A DNA stretch of 64,000 nucleotides, from NCBI GenBank assembly GCA_035771175.1, contig CM069604.1:17733115-17797114 (forward strand). The letters run 5' to 3'. Position numbers and translations under genes: made by a program. This DNA comes from Paratinospora sagittata (taxonomy: Eukaryota; Streptophyta; Magnoliopsida; Ranunculales; Menispermaceae). The notes beneath the pieces were generated by a model. The model was given only the letters and a program-made list of their open reading frames with translations, was not told the DNA's origin and made no database searches. Positions 1-10,867 of this stretch are shown here, piece after piece; position 1 is the stretch's first letter, and every line of letters starts with the position of its first letter.

Positions 1-263
1 CTCTTTGATCAGCCAATCTAGCCTCCTTCATGCAAATATCAGCAAGCTCTATCTTAGCCTTTACCCTGATTACACCCATCTCGGTACTTAACTCACTGTG
101 CCCTTCCAAGAAGTCCAAGCACCCAATTAGTTCTTCAAGATCTCTCTTTTTTGTGGAAATTATTCCAAACACTTCCTTGTTCTAACATTTGAGGATTTTT
201 TTTAAGCTCAGCCAGTTTGATCATAAAACGATGTCCTTCGTGGCCATAAGCATGAACCTCGTT

Positions 264-662
264 CTACCAACGTCTAACTAAATCAGAGAACTCGTGGTTA
301 TCAAGCCAGGTATTGTCAAACTGAAATGGGGAAGGACCCCACTGAAAGGCAGATGAATCCAATGTGATAGGGCAATGATCAGAAATAACCCTAGGAAGGG
401 CCTCATGACGACAAAGCGGGAACAAATTCTCCCAGCCCACAGTGAAAAGGAACCTATCCAATTTACAACAGATAGGGATCTCATGAAAGTTTGACCAAGT
501 AATCCGAGCATTCAAGAGGGATAAATCTTTTAAATTAAGTTCATCAATGAGCATATTGTACCACTGCATACTAGTAGTTACCCTGATGCTGTTTATTTTC
601 TCACCCAAATTCCGCACCGTGTTGAAGTCACCCCCTAGGCACCATAAGTCACCACAAATCAT
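264..662 (-). pseudogene. LINE endonuclease, C-terminal part
   Basis: This 132-residue frame contains the two late EEP motifs: GGDFN near its start (about residue 10) and SDHCPI (about residue 94), where the Asp-His pair is catalytic. A WDxDxF-like stretch of LINE ORF2 (LDRFLFTVGWENLF) lies between them. It follows the 817-1020 fragment on the same strand, so the two are one broken domain. The initial Met is internal to the family protein and is not a real start. Confidence 0.85.
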
Positions 663-816
663 CCTAGCCCAGCAATCTCATCCCAAAACATTTCTCTATC
701 AGCAGAAACAGACGACCCATAAATACCAGTCAACCACGAGGAAACATCTCTGGCAACTCTAATATGAAATTGACACAGAAAAATCCCCAATTAAACTATT
801 AGCCACCGTCACCACC

Positions 817-1020
817 CTAGAGTCCCACACAATGGCAAGACCCCCTGACAGATCCTCTGGCTGGTAAAGCAACCCAACTTTTGAATCTCAATCCCCATAA
901 CTGAGAAATGATGCTTCGATCCACAACAACCTTCTTGGTTTCTTTAAGAATTAGAATATCAGGTTTAGCCATTCCTAAGGTTCTCTTAATGATACATTTT
1001 TTTTTCTGCTTGACCCACAT
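817..1020 (-). pseudogene. LINE endonuclease, N-terminal part
   Basis: The reading frame holds KPDILILKETK, the plant-LINE form of the first EEP endonuclease motif, whose Glu coordinates the catalytic metal. The first block reads as the usual opening of LINE ORF2 (a statement about where the truth lies or what a text reports is replaced here by degraded sequence). The frame stops at about 817 and the domain resumes in another frame. The family role is to nick target DNA for target-primed reverse transcription. Confidence 0.75.
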
Positions 1021-2234
1021 CCTCCGTCTAATATCAGGTTTAATAATATTAATGCAACTTTTTGTGCCCTTTACATGATTTCTTCATGAGCTGCCCAGAA
1101 AATTTTCTTGTACCACCGCTTTCAAGCATTTCCAAGAGAAATTTTCTTGTCCTACTTAAAACTATTTATTTAGGAATGTAAACACAAATTGCTTAATTAT
1201 CTCTGTTTTCTGGCCATGAGCACGGTGCCTGTTTATGAATGGGAGGGAGATGATTTCCAAGCAAATGCCTTGGAGCCTTTTCAAACGGCTGAGTGGCACC
1301 ACCACAAGCAGACTTTCAAACGCTACTACTAGTATAATCTATGCATTATTTATGTAGACCACATATAAGAGCCTATAATATCTATACAAATAATCACTTA
1401 GTGGCTATTTTTGCTGAACTTTCAAAACTATCCTTTTAAACTTATATAATTTTTTTTTTTTTAAATTAGTTTTAGGGGAAAAAATGAAATTTAAGTGGTT
1501 AAATAACTTTCACACCTCCATATCTCCTATTTTTACGCATGATTTCTTTACCTTTCCGGAACTTAATTTCTTAATCTTTCTACTGTTTTTCTGTTACAGC
1601 AAATTTTTATTTACATAAAAAATTAAAATCTTAAATCGTGCCTTGCTAGTTGTGTTAAATAATCTAGTTGGGCAAATATGTTGTACGTGACTTAAAGTTA
1701 CCAGTGAAAATAACAAAAAAAGAGTAATTCTTAAAATAAGTCTTATATTTTTTAAAACTAGTTGGGCCACGTGCGTGTTAAATATGTAATTTAGTTTATA
1801 TTTTAAGTGCTTTAATAGTGATCTAAAGTTATAATAATCAAATTAATTCGATAAAATTAATTTAAAGCAAAGAGATAAGAGATTAAGACAAATGAAGCTT
1901 ACATGAATGAGATGTTGATATTTAATGTGATTTCAAAACCTTACTTTCCTTATGAAAACATGGTCAAATGTATTATTTTGAAATAAAAACTTAGAACTGC
2001 AACACTTTAAAATTTTATGTATGTGTTAGTTCAATGGACAACTTTTTTTGATAAAAATAATTTATTAAACAAGATAAATTTTTAATTTTTTTTTTTTTAT
2101 ATACATTGTTCTACTTTTATCATAATTCAAAAGGTCAATGAGATAATATGAAAGTTCAGGAGGGCTGAAAATCACTTTGTTACTATGAGAGATTATCATC
2201 ACCAACCACTGAGAAAGTTACTTGTTCTCCTATA
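1021..2234. other. AT-rich spacer, no gene seen
   Basis: There is no reading frame with a recognisable domain and no LTR terminus here. The stretch holds homopolymer runs (for example poly-T near 1448-1461 and 2082-2096). The 5' leader and 5' LTR of the gypsy element G1 would be expected here, but I cannot recognise them. Confidence 0.5.
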
Positions 2235-2280
2235 ATGAATACATCTCCACTCACCAAATTGCTTGAGATTTTCTTGGATG

Positions 2281-2288
2281 ATTGATAT
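2281..2288. repeat. Left 8-bp target-site duplication of hAT element
   Basis: ATTGATAT stands directly before the element and again at 2824-2831 directly after it. Eight base pairs is the diagnostic TSD length of the hAT superfamily. Confidence 0.9.
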
Positions 2289-2823
2289 TAGAGGTTGCAA
2301 TTCGTGTTGCCGTGTCGTAATCGTGTATAATGAAATATATTGTAAACTCAAACACGACACGTTTAAATAATGTGTCATTATATGTAAACCCAAACCCGAC
2401 ACGTTTAATAAACGCGTTAAACAGGTTAACCTGTTTATAACCCTTAAAGCTTAAACAAGTTCATTCTAACCTATTTATCATATATAAATTCTAAATTAAC
2501 ATATAGATCAAAAATTTAAAATCACAATTATACAACCATATAGTAAAGATTAAATAAAATATTATAAAATTAGAGTCTCAACACATGACATAAAATATTA
2601 AAAAGTCTTCATACATAACATAAGTCTCAACACAAAATATAATCGCATTAAATGGGTTAATTTCGAGTTTAGCAGGTCGACCAGCTTTTGACCTGAAGTT
2701 TAATCGTGTCTAATCGGGTTTAACCTATTTTGACCCGCACTTGTTTATGAAAAACCCAAACCCGTTTATTTCGTGTCGGTTTCGAGTAGTGTTCTCGTGT
2801 CGTGACCTATATTGCCACCCCTA
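2289..2823. mobile_element. Non-autonomous hAT element (MITE-like), 535 bp
   Basis: The ends are TAGAGGTTGCAAT (2289-2301) and ATTGCCACCCCTA (2811-2823), inverted repeats that match at 11 of 13 positions and begin with TA, as in hAT elements. An exact 8-bp TSD (ATTGATAT) flanks it. Inside are subterminal repeats of the words GTGTCG, CCCGACACG and AACCCAAACCC in both orientations. There is no transposase. Removing the element plus one TSD (543 bp) keeps the surrounding G1 ORF1 frame, so it landed in coding sequence. Confidence 0.9.
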
Positions 2824-2831
2824 ATTGATAT
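2824..2831. repeat. Right 8-bp target-site duplication of hAT element
   Basis: ATTGATAT, identical to 2281-2288. Confidence 0.9.
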
Positions 2832-3179
2832 GAGGGGGGAAATCTTCAAAGGGAGGATTTAAACTTTGATTAAACTAACAAAAGTGAAACTTTTAAGCAT
2901 TACCTTCTGAACTCCCTAAGTGAAATAGAAAATTTCTACCCAATGCTTCACTACAAACTTGCGGCCCTAGGTAGGACACCGGTTATAAACCTTGAAAGGT
3001 GCATTTTTCAGTCCTCTGTTGTATCATTTTATGAAAATTTAACTGTCCAAAACCCGGGTACTCTCACCATCACTACAAAGGTGAATGGTATAGATATAAC
3101 CCTCATGTCCAAAATACTGTCAGAGATTTTAGGAATCCCTCTGAGAGGACCACTCTGTGATGTTCATACATCCAGAGGC

Positions 3180-3660
3180 AGAGAAAGCGTAGTCCCAAGA
3201 CTTTTGTTTTTCCTTTTAACAACTCCATTCCGTTGAGGAGTTCTGGGGGCTGAAAGGTGATGGGTGTATCCTTGCTCGTTGCAAAAGTCTTCAAGACTTT
3301 TGTTTACAAACTCCCTACCCTGATCACTTCTAATGACAATGATCTTATATCCCTTTTCATTTTCAACACAAGAGCAAAATTTTACAAATATATCAAATAC
3401 ATCACTCTTATGGGCAAGAAAATAAACCCATGTATAACGAGTAAAATCATCAACAATCACAAGACAATAAGATTTTCCACCTAAGTTTTGTGTTCGAGTT
3501 GGTCCAAACAAGTCCATACGGACAAGTTCAAGAGCTTTTGTGATTGAGTTTTGGGTCTTATTCTTGAAAGAAGATTTTGTATGTTTGCCTAATTGGCATG
3601 ACTCACATACTCTATCTTTCTAGTATATTCCTTTAGGGAGGCCTCTAGCGAGGCTAAGTT
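3180..3660 (-). pseudogene. C1 integrase, N-terminal and core part
   Basis: Copia integrase is recognised from MDLFGPTRTQNL, YCLVIVDDFTRYTWVYFL, VIRSDQGREF and HLSAPRTPQRNGVVKRKN. The first two catalytic Asp residues are visible, and the Glu region is altered (VKRKN where the family has VERKN). The zinc-binding segment upstream (about 3570-3650) is out of frame. Protein similarity ends at about 3190, at the junction with G1. It would join cDNA ends to target DNA in the virus-like particle, but it is truncated. Confidence 0.85.
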
Positions 3661-4160
3661 TTGCCAACTTTAAAATATTTTTCATCCCTACATGAGCTAA
3701 TCTCCTATGTTAAAGCCAAGCATCATTTTGTTCTATAGCACTTAAACATGAAACATTTTGATCACACAATTCATGCAAATTTGTAGTATAAACATTTTTA
3801 GATCCATATGCAATGAATGCAACATTTTCAGTATCATGCTTGATAAGGCAACCATTTGCTTCAAACGAAATGAAAAATCCCTTGTCACACAATTGACTTA
3901 AGCTCAAGAGATTATGTTTCAGGCCGTTGACATAAAGAACATTAGATATAGATAGAGAGTCATTACCAACAATGCCGACACCGACGATTTTTTCCTTTGT
4001 TGTTGTCACCGAATGTTACGACACCTCCATCTTTGCGGATCATGCTCAAGAAATTTGATTTGTTACCGGTCATGTGCCTAGAGCATCCACTATCCAAGTA
4101 CCATACATCATTCTTTGAAGTATCCTACACCACATAGAACACTTTTGATTTTGGTACCCA
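3661..4160 (-). pseudogene. C1 protease and GAG-pre-integrase region
   Basis: The frame at 3710-4009 carries VGIVGNDSLSISNVLYVNG and LLSLSQLCDKGF, the GAG-pre-integrase signature of plant copia elements. Upstream, 4010-4130 encodes the protease end, where a W-Y-L-D-S-G-C-S-R-H-M-T motif is partly readable. Stops separate the pieces. Confidence 0.75.
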
Positions 4161-5757
4161 AGTGGCCTTGGGTCCCATAAGGTTAGCCTCATTTAAAATA
4201 TCTTTTTCTACCCATGCGAAGTGATTTTTCCTTTTTGTTCTAAGTATGCACCTTTATATGGTATGGCCTTGCTTATTGCAATAATTGTAAGTAGGTCTCT
4301 TGGTTAATAATTAGTCATATGATTTTTGCTTTAATCCTTATGTATATCCTAACCCAGCCTTGTCAAAAGCACACCTTTGTGCTCCTAACATCATATCAAA
4401 CAATTTTTGACCGTTTGTAAACTTGTGTACCACACTGGTTAGGTCATCTACACTCTTTTGGAGTGTATCTCTCTTCTTTTTAAGTATTTCATAGTCGATT
4501 TGGAGAGTATCTAAGGCATCCTATTGTGATTCTATTTCAACTAAGGCTTCCCTTAAGCTACGTTTGAGTTTTGAGTTCTTTTTAATTTGCCTAGAGAGTT
4601 TACGTCTCAAACACTCAATATCATTTTCATTATTAGAATCAAAATAGTCATCAAGAATAAGAGAGGTAGAGTCTTTTACTTCCGTACTTGCCATAAGGCA
4701 CAATACAACCTTTTCATTGCCAGAATCCAAGTCGCTCTCGCTCAAACTTGTATCATCCGAAGTGGCCTTCAAGACTTTCTTGTCATTTCTTCTAAAATCA
4801 GAGTACTTCTTCTTTCTGTTTAGACAGTCACTTCTGATGTGTCCCGGTTTGTTACATTTGTAGCATGTAATTTCATTTGATATGGTGCTGCTTTTCTTTT
4901 CCTTGAAGTATTTTGAACTAGATCATTTTTTTCCCTTTCTTCTCTAGAAACTTAGTCGTTTGGTAAGCATTGCAACCTCGTCATCCGTGTTCTCATCATC
5001 GGAAGAGGAGTCACTTGAGTCGTTCACGTTTAGAGCTAAGTCCTTCTTTGCCTTGTGGTCATCCTTTGATTCATTCTTGAGTCGGTTGTTCAATTTCATT
5101 TGATGAACCATCATAGATCTACACAGCTCATCAAAGGTGTAGTCACCGAGGTTCTTGGCTTCCTCGATTATCGTGACTTTAGGGTCCCACTCTTTTGGTA
5201 ATCCCCTAAGGAGTTTTCCAACTGTCTTTGCCTGTGAGAACACCTCACTCAGATTCTTCATCTAATTTATGATTTTGGTGAAACGCGTTATTGCATCAGT
5301 GATGTCTTCATTCTCACTCATTCTGAAGGTTTCATATGATTCCTCCAACATTCTCAGCTTTGTCTCCTTTACTTGCTTTGTGCCTCCATGAGTTACTTCC
5401 AATTTATCCCAATTCTCTTTGGCTGTGTCGCAGGCACTAACTCTATTAAGCTCATTGATGGAGAGACTATAGAAAAATATGTTTATGGCTTTATCATTCA
5501 GTTGCTCTGACTCCTTTTCTCTAGGTAGCCATTCATTTTTCGGCTTCAACACAATAACTCCATTTTCGATATTTGTGGGAACAGTATATCCATTTCTGAC
5601 AGTGTCCCAAATATCGAAGTCATGGCAACCTCATGAAGTATCTCATCCTTATTTTCCAGTGCAAGCAGTTATCACCTTTCAACAGTAGAGGGCAATTCAC
5701 AGAGTTCCTTTCATCATGCGTAGTTCTAGAAGAACTGTTAGAACTAATTCCTGCCAT
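4161..5757 (-). pseudogene. C1 gag polyprotein (two zinc-knuckle regions)
   Basis: Gag starts at an ATG at 5757-5755 (MAGISS-), 43 nt inside the PBS. It has the copia gag core (LNRVSACDTAKENWDKL, then LRMLEESYETFRM, then LLRGLPKEWDPKV, then YTFDELCRSMMVHQM), a Ser/Asp-rich acidic hinge, a CCHC knuckle at 4868-4819 (CYKCNKPGHIRSDC) and a coiled-coil-like charged helix (4772-4521). A second knuckle near 4300-4250 has lost its first Cys (Tyr instead). At least three frame breaks (near 5560, 5261 and 4930) separate the frames at 5552-5262, 5261-4944 and 4772-4521. Confidence 0.85.
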
Positions 5758-5799
5758 TTACTCAAAGAAATTGTTAGATAACTTTGAGTGCAAAATCCC

Positions 5800-5811
5800 G
5801 CTTTGATATCA
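5800..5811 (-). promoter_or_regulatory. C1 primer-binding site (Met-tRNA type, mutated)
   Basis: The minus strand reads TGATATCAAAGC, two changes from the plant copia/gypsy PBS TGGTATCAGAGC complementary to initiator Met-tRNA. It lies 2 nt inside the LTR end at 5814, as expected. Confidence 0.75.
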
Positions 5812-5813
5812 CT

Positions 5814-7619
5814 TGTTGGCCCAGTATTATAGTCCAAGAGGGGGGGTGAATTGGACTTTGCGGAGTAATGTGCGTAGTCGGTAACAATCCAAATAACAAA
5901 TGCAGGAAAATAAATGAACACAAAGGATTTAGAGTAGTTCGGTTCCCCTAGAACTTACGTCCACTACCTAATCACACCGATTAGGATTTTCCAATCGACT
6001 ATTGGCTAATCACTTACGGGCGGATTAGATGCCGTTTACACTAACCAAGACCAGGGCCTGGTTAGAAAGCCACTACAAAGCTAACCTACAGAAGGGCTCG
6101 GTTAGAAAGTCACAATTTAGCCTACACTAGGGCTTGACTAGTAAGCCATAACTTGCAACCAACTTACGGGCGTGGTTACATGCCGTACAAATAAGGTATA
6201 GTCTCGGTTGACTTAACCAAATCAACAATACATCAAGATTACAAAGATATAGAGAAGTGAATAACAACACTCTCAACCATTTAAGCTTACAATTTTGAAT
6301 TAGTCAACAATCACTATTCCAACCACTATGATTATAAATTGAAGTGCAATGTTGAAATAGTTTCTCAAAAATACATGCAACCGATTCAAAATATTTTTAT
6401 GCAAGTTCAAGAATTGTATGCATGCATGTATTTCCAAATATTGATTCTAAGTATGATAGGTGGAACACAAGAATCAATTTATAGGTTGTTGATCAAAACT
6501 TATGGATTCAAAATTATCAATATTCAAGCATGTGAATTAATATGCACAAGTTATATTCAAATGTAGTGAACTTTTGCTTTGAAAGAAGGATTAAATGGCT
6601 CAAGAACTTTTTTTGGACGAGTATAAATGATGTAGAAAAAATAGCACAAGTTCTCTGAATTTTGCAAAAGTTGCTATTCGAATGAGCAAGTGTGGTATTT
6701 ACAGATAAACACCACATCGAGGCACAAGAATGCGTTCCTTAACACAGGAGCGCATTCCTTACTTAGGGAGTACATTTTTCAATATGTCCGTTGGGCATAG
6801 GAACAGGTTCTTTCTACAAGAACCATTGAATCTTAAAATTGTTCCCATTTTGCCCTTGGCAATAGGAGCGCATTCTTTTTCCTTGATCAGAAATATTCTG
6901 AGTTTCGGGAAATGCCACAGGAGGGCGTTCTTTAACCCTGATAAAAAATCACTGAGTCTCGGGAAAAAGCTTAGGAGCGCGTTCCTCATTATAGGAGCTC
7001 GTTCATTGACAAGTGAAAGAAACTTGATTTTTTATCATTTTAGGTTCAAGACATTGTCAAAAACATAGACTGATATTTTAAAAAAATTTGATTTTTTTTG
7101 ACACGATTAAGGAACAATTAACACAACTAAAACATGAGTAATTTAATCAATTAAACCAATGATAAACGCAATAAGTATAAAATATGTGAAACGATAAAAC
7201 CATGCAAAGTTGACAAAATAGATGCATGTTAAACACTGATCATTATGTGTATGATAAACAATTGTGACTAAGTGATAGCATAATTATCAAACTAAAATAA
7301 GTACATGCATGATTAATCATATAATAATGTATATGCATGAGTGTATTAAACTATATGAATGATTTTAAAAATATGCAAATCATGTGGTTGGAACAAGTAA
7401 AGGTTACTTTAAAACACTAAGATTCTACTGAAGTAATACAACCATTAAGCTCTTGAATCTTCGTGAGGTGATGTTCCTTCCACATGTTTTAACATTGCAG
7501 TTGAATCCATTAGATATATCTAGTTAGCACTGAAACAACTATGTTAAAGAGATTAGATAACACAGGTATGTTGTTTGCAATCATCAAAACAAAACTGGGT
7601 GAGAGTAGTTACATCAACA
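5814..7619 (-). repeat. C1 5' LTR, about 1.8 kb
   Basis: On the plus strand it begins TGTTGGCCCAG at 5814 and ends near CATCAACA at about 7619, the TG...CA form of LTR ends. It shares the terminal block (TTGGCCCA, CCAAGAGGG, GTGAATTGGAC) with the LTRs at 15296, 17051 and 28921. Next come the conserved word GTCCACTACCTAATC (5960-5974), a block of ACGGG-type repeats (6010-6190) and a hairpin array (6720-7020). The promoter-position TATA is degenerate (TCTAAAT on the minus strand near 5926-5932). Confidence 0.75.
6720..7020. repeat. Hairpin array in C1 LTR (GCGTTCC/GGAGCGC word)
   Basis: The clearest unit has stem GAATGCGTTCC at 6728-6738, an 8-nt loop, and GGAGCGCATTC at 6747-6757, which pairs over 11 bp with one G-T wobble. 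Further units with GGAGCGC, GGAGGGCGTTC and GGAGCTCGTTC words follow at about 6864, 6918, 6974 and 6994. Confidence 0.7.
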
Positions 7620-8572
7620 CCAAGCTCACGAAATATGTTTAGATGTCTTGCTTACCAATCTGACTTCACTGTCACTAGGATCTTTACCAAGGAAATTAAA
7701 GAGCAATATAATCCTCTTATTCAAGTAATCATATCAAACATTTTGCCCAGCCTAGTAAAAGGTCCACCACCACTCATCCTCAGTGTTTTCTGGCATACTG
7801 TTTGGTGAAGAAAATTCATGTGAATCTTTCTTTTATCATCTTACACCATATGGCACATGTCACCTGTTTTCCATACGGAGCATTATTAAACAAAGTGTTC
7901 CATCGTTTCAGAGTTTTTCCTAGCCCAACCGAGATAGCATTTCCCTTGTATGCTGACATCAACGAAAACGTATTGAGCCAAAGTGGAAACAGGAGAAGTT
8001 TAGTGGCTAAGAGTCGAGTCAATGAGCCAAATGAATGGGAAGATTTTCCAAAAATAAAGGTCGACACTCCTCAAGAAGATCTTGAAGACTTTAACTTTGA
8101 TTTCTCCAAAACACCTGTAGAGGAGACATATCCTCCTATAGAAGGATTCTTTTCTCCATCCTATACCGAAACCAATACTGACACCTAACAACAGCTTGTG
8201 GACCAAATGAGAGAAATGATGCTGGCAACCGAGGAGCGAATGATGAAAAGCATGAGAGAAAAGTTTGAAGAATACAGTCGCAGCCTTAGAGAAAGTAAAA
8301 AGGTTATTGACTCACTGCTAAAGTGGTGTGAGGAATGCCACGAGACAGTACCAAGGATCGTTCCTACATTTCCAAGTGAGGGAGAATTTGGACAGTCGTC
8401 CCAACATGCACAGGATTTGTCAGTAAATCTGAATCTCAACCTTGGAGGCTCTCAATTTTCTAACCTAGCATTTGTTGGGCAAGTCATGAAGACTTCTATA
8501 TACTCTCCCAGCATGGAACAATCAGTATCTCAATTCTCCGATGAACATTTTGATTTTGTACCTCCTCAATAG
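7620..8572 (+). pseudogene. G1 accessory ORF1, C-terminal part
   Basis: After the C1 insertion the frame continues with a block resembling the second half of the ORF1 domain (HHMAHVTCFPYGALLNKVFHRF at 7849-7914 reads as the I-x-x-LPYG-x-L-hydrophobic motif of the family). It then runs in one frame from 7802 to 8572 with a single stop (8186-8188). The C-terminal third has a strong charged helix (MREMMLATEERMMKSMREKF, 8204-8263) likely to form a coiled coil, then a Ser/Pro/Gln tail. G3 ORF1 ends the same way, with a helix and a polar tail. Function unknown. Confidence 0.6.
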
Positions 8573-9574
8573 TTTTCCCTCAGTAGATGAATATGAAGTT
8601 TTCTAAAATTTCATACGTTAGTTGTTAAAATAGCCTTGCAGCAGTTTAAAATAGTTTCGTAGTAGGTTTGAAGTATTTTGAGGTAATTTTAAGCATCCTT
8701 GTAGCAGTTTGAGTAGTTTGTAAAACTTTGTAAAAAAAAAAAAGGGCTTCATGGCGGATTTTCGGCTCATGATATGCTAAAGGTTGTGTGATGTTGTGTG
8801 ATAGACTATATATGGTAGGTCCACTCGTTCGGTGGATTTCTTCACTATTAATAGGTTTAACGTGGTATGAGACACAAAAAACTCACACAAATACTAGCGA
8901 AAACCTCGAGACGAGGTAACCTACGGACTTGTTGTGTAGCAGTTCATTGCGGAAGGCCGACTTACCATCAATATTGTCAAGTTCACATGGAATGGGACAT
9001 GAGAACTCGAAGGATAATAGTGGTAGACGGTTTTCACAGGAGTCTACAAAAAGACCGCACACAGATCCCCTTGACTGAACCACGTCCCTTATCACCAAAT
9101 TCTGTGAAATGGGACGTATGAATTTGGAGGTTAATCGGAATCGTCAAGGCTTGGTGATAGGTGAGCATAATATAAATAGTGTAAAGATTTGCTACATATA
9201 GATGTAGGTGACAACACAAGGAAAAGGTCGTAGAAGTGTCTGTGGCATGTACTGGTGTTCAAAAAGATAGATATTTTGACAGATACACGAGAAATTTTCA
9301 ATATGATTTGAAAACTCAAATACTACTATAATAATTTTTGAAAAACTAGAAATCACACTTTTGGTTTTATTTTAGACCCACCTAAAAGTGCGATGCCACG
9401 GTGTTCTAAGGCTCCTCTTTTTCCCTATTACCTAGCCTAGAAAACTAGGAGGTTAACACCTATGACACGTCACTCAAGAACCATGCATGAACACTGTATC
9501 ATGAATCGATCCTCCCTTCTTCTTCCGAAGTTATATCGCAAATCTTGTGCTAACATCAAGCCAATCTGCAGATA
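8573..9574 (+). other. G1 leader between ORF1 and gag, with triplicated motif
   Basis: No protein is encoded. Three copies of a motif of the form TTnACnnGGnATGGGACAnG lie with GAC at 8871, 8996 and 9113 (spacings 125 and 117 bp). The same triplicated motif is in the matching position of G3 (61520-61830, minus strand). Confidence 0.6.
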
Positions 9575-10760
9575 ATGCCAGTTCAAACAAGAAGTCAACA
9601 CGACCCTAGCTCCTCCTGACAAGCGTCTGTGTTTATACAATCACAAGAGGACGTTGGATCTGAATCTACTCCTCCTACCTCAGAACAAGCGACAAACGAC
9701 AACACTAATGTCCCAACAGCCGAACAGACTGCTGTAGCTTCTTCCAATGGAGTAGTTGTACCGTTTAGCATGAAATAGTTTTTTCAAGGCTTTACTGAAT
9801 ACATTAAAGCTTCGATGAGAGGTTCAGTCCAGAGTGTTGCTGATCAACAAGTTGCGGTCTTTCAGCCGCAAGTAGAACCGATTAAGCAAAAAATGGATCA
9901 AATGACCAGTCAAATTACAAAATACAAATGACTACAGCCTATCCTTTTTGATGGAAAGACTGACTCTGACAAAGCCTACAAGTGGCTAGAAAAAACTCAA
10001 AAGACGCTTAAGGCAATGAGAGCGTATGAAGAAAAAGAAATTCCACTTGTTGTTTATTAGTTGGTTGGAAACGCCAACTCCTAGTGGAAAACGGTTAAGG
10101 AAGACCCTTGAGTAAATGCCACTACCATGACATGGCAACAATTTGAGGCCGAATTCATCAATGAATTTTTTTCAAATGATGTCAAGAGAAAGAAGAGACG
10201 GGAGTTCGCAAAACTTTTTCAAGGAAACATGACAGTTCGGGAATATGCAGCAAGTTCACGAAACTCTCAGATTTCTTTCTTTCCACCATCACCACCGAGG
10301 GGGACAAAGTCGAAAAGTTTTTCACCGTATTGAGGCCTGACATCAGGCAGGCCCTTGCCTTCCTAGAGCTTGATAATTTCAAAAAAAATGGTGAACATAG
10401 CTATCAATTACGAGTAGGAAAAACTTGAGCAGGAATAGAGGCGAAATCGGGGAAAGCGAGTCAATGTGCCAGTACAACAGCCTGGTAGGAAGAGACCTTA
10501 CCAATCAAATCAAAATGCTCTACCTGGCATGGGTAACCCCCAAAACCCTAAGTTTCAGTTTGCTCCACCTGCTCCAGCCCAACAAACTTTCCAAAGGAAC
10601 CCCCGTAATCGCCAAAATCAAGCAGGCCAAAGAAATGAAAACAATCGGCGATTTCCCCTACCTCCTCCGAATCAACAACCACAAGATCAAGATCGTATAT
10701 GCTTCAAGTATGGCCAGGTGGGCCACGTTCAAAATTTTTTTCCTCTATCAGCCCCTGGCT
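9575..10760 (+). pseudogene. G1 gag (nucleocapsid) remnant
   Basis: Gag starts MPVQTRSQ at 9575, a common plant gypsy gag beginning, and is stopped after about 14 codons. Recognisable further on are KYKxLQPILFDGKTD (9925-9970), W-L-E-K-T-Q-K-T-L, TMTWQQFEAEFINEFF (10123-10170), RREFAKLFQGNMTVREYA (10195-10248) and a zinc knuckle near 10687-10745 (CFKYGQVGHVQNFFP) in which two of the three Cys are lost (Tyr and Phe in their places). It is homologous to G2 gag (37801-38778) and G3 gag (59841-61114). Several stops and frame changes show it is dead. Confidence 0.85.
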
Positions 10761-10867
10761 AACTCAGAGCCCAACTTGCACCAATCCAGCAAGCAGCCCC
10801 AGCAGTCCCATCACCACCCAGACAACAACAAGGCCTTAGGCAGCAAGGACATGACTACGCTATTGCT

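Larger units (their letters stand above)
1..1020 (-). mobile_element. L1-type LINE fragment, ORF2 endonuclease and linker
   Basis: This is a piece of a plant non-LTR retrotransposon read on the minus strand. It covers the apurinic-like endonuclease (EEP fold) from about 1020 down to 264, followed by the charged helical linker that precedes reverse transcriptase (about 263 to 1). The RT itself lies beyond the left edge. The frame changes at least once between about 660 and 820, so it cannot make protein. There is no neighbouring LTR, which fits a LINE. Confidence 0.85.
2235..3180 (+). pseudogene. G1 accessory ORF1, N-terminal part
   Basis: This is homologous to the ORF1 upstream of gag in G3 (62867-63493) and G2 (42356-42892). 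Shared features are a short N-terminal helix (here SPLTKLLEIF, in G3 PIPTRLTELF), then FYPMLHYKLAALG (LHPILHEKLATLG in G3), then VSFYENL (MKSFYEAM), then a VNGIDITLMSKILSEILGIP-type block matching VRGTKISINVKIISRLMEI. This layout resembles the 'putative plant transposon protein' domain that occurs near plant retroelement genes; the family assignment is from memory of the pattern. It has in-frame stops near 2280 and 2872, is split by the hAT element, and is cut by copia C1 at about 3165-3195. Confidence 0.6.
3180..7619 (-). mobile_element. Truncated Ty1/copia element C1
   Basis: Going down the minus strand it has an LTR (7619-5814), a PBS (5811-5800), gag with two zinc-knuckle regions (5757 to about 4200), a protease/GAG-pre-integrase region (about 4160-3661) and the start of integrase (about 3660-3180). 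The rest of integrase, RT, RNase H and the other LTR are missing, with G1 sequence directly abutting the broken integrase. It splits G1 ORF1, whose C-terminal part resumes at 7620. The 7619 boundary is set by an LTR-like terminus and is approximate. Confidence 0.8.

Noticed and set aside
2199..2402. 67-codon minus-strand ORF
   Set aside because: It spans the hAT element end and its flank, and has no known domain.
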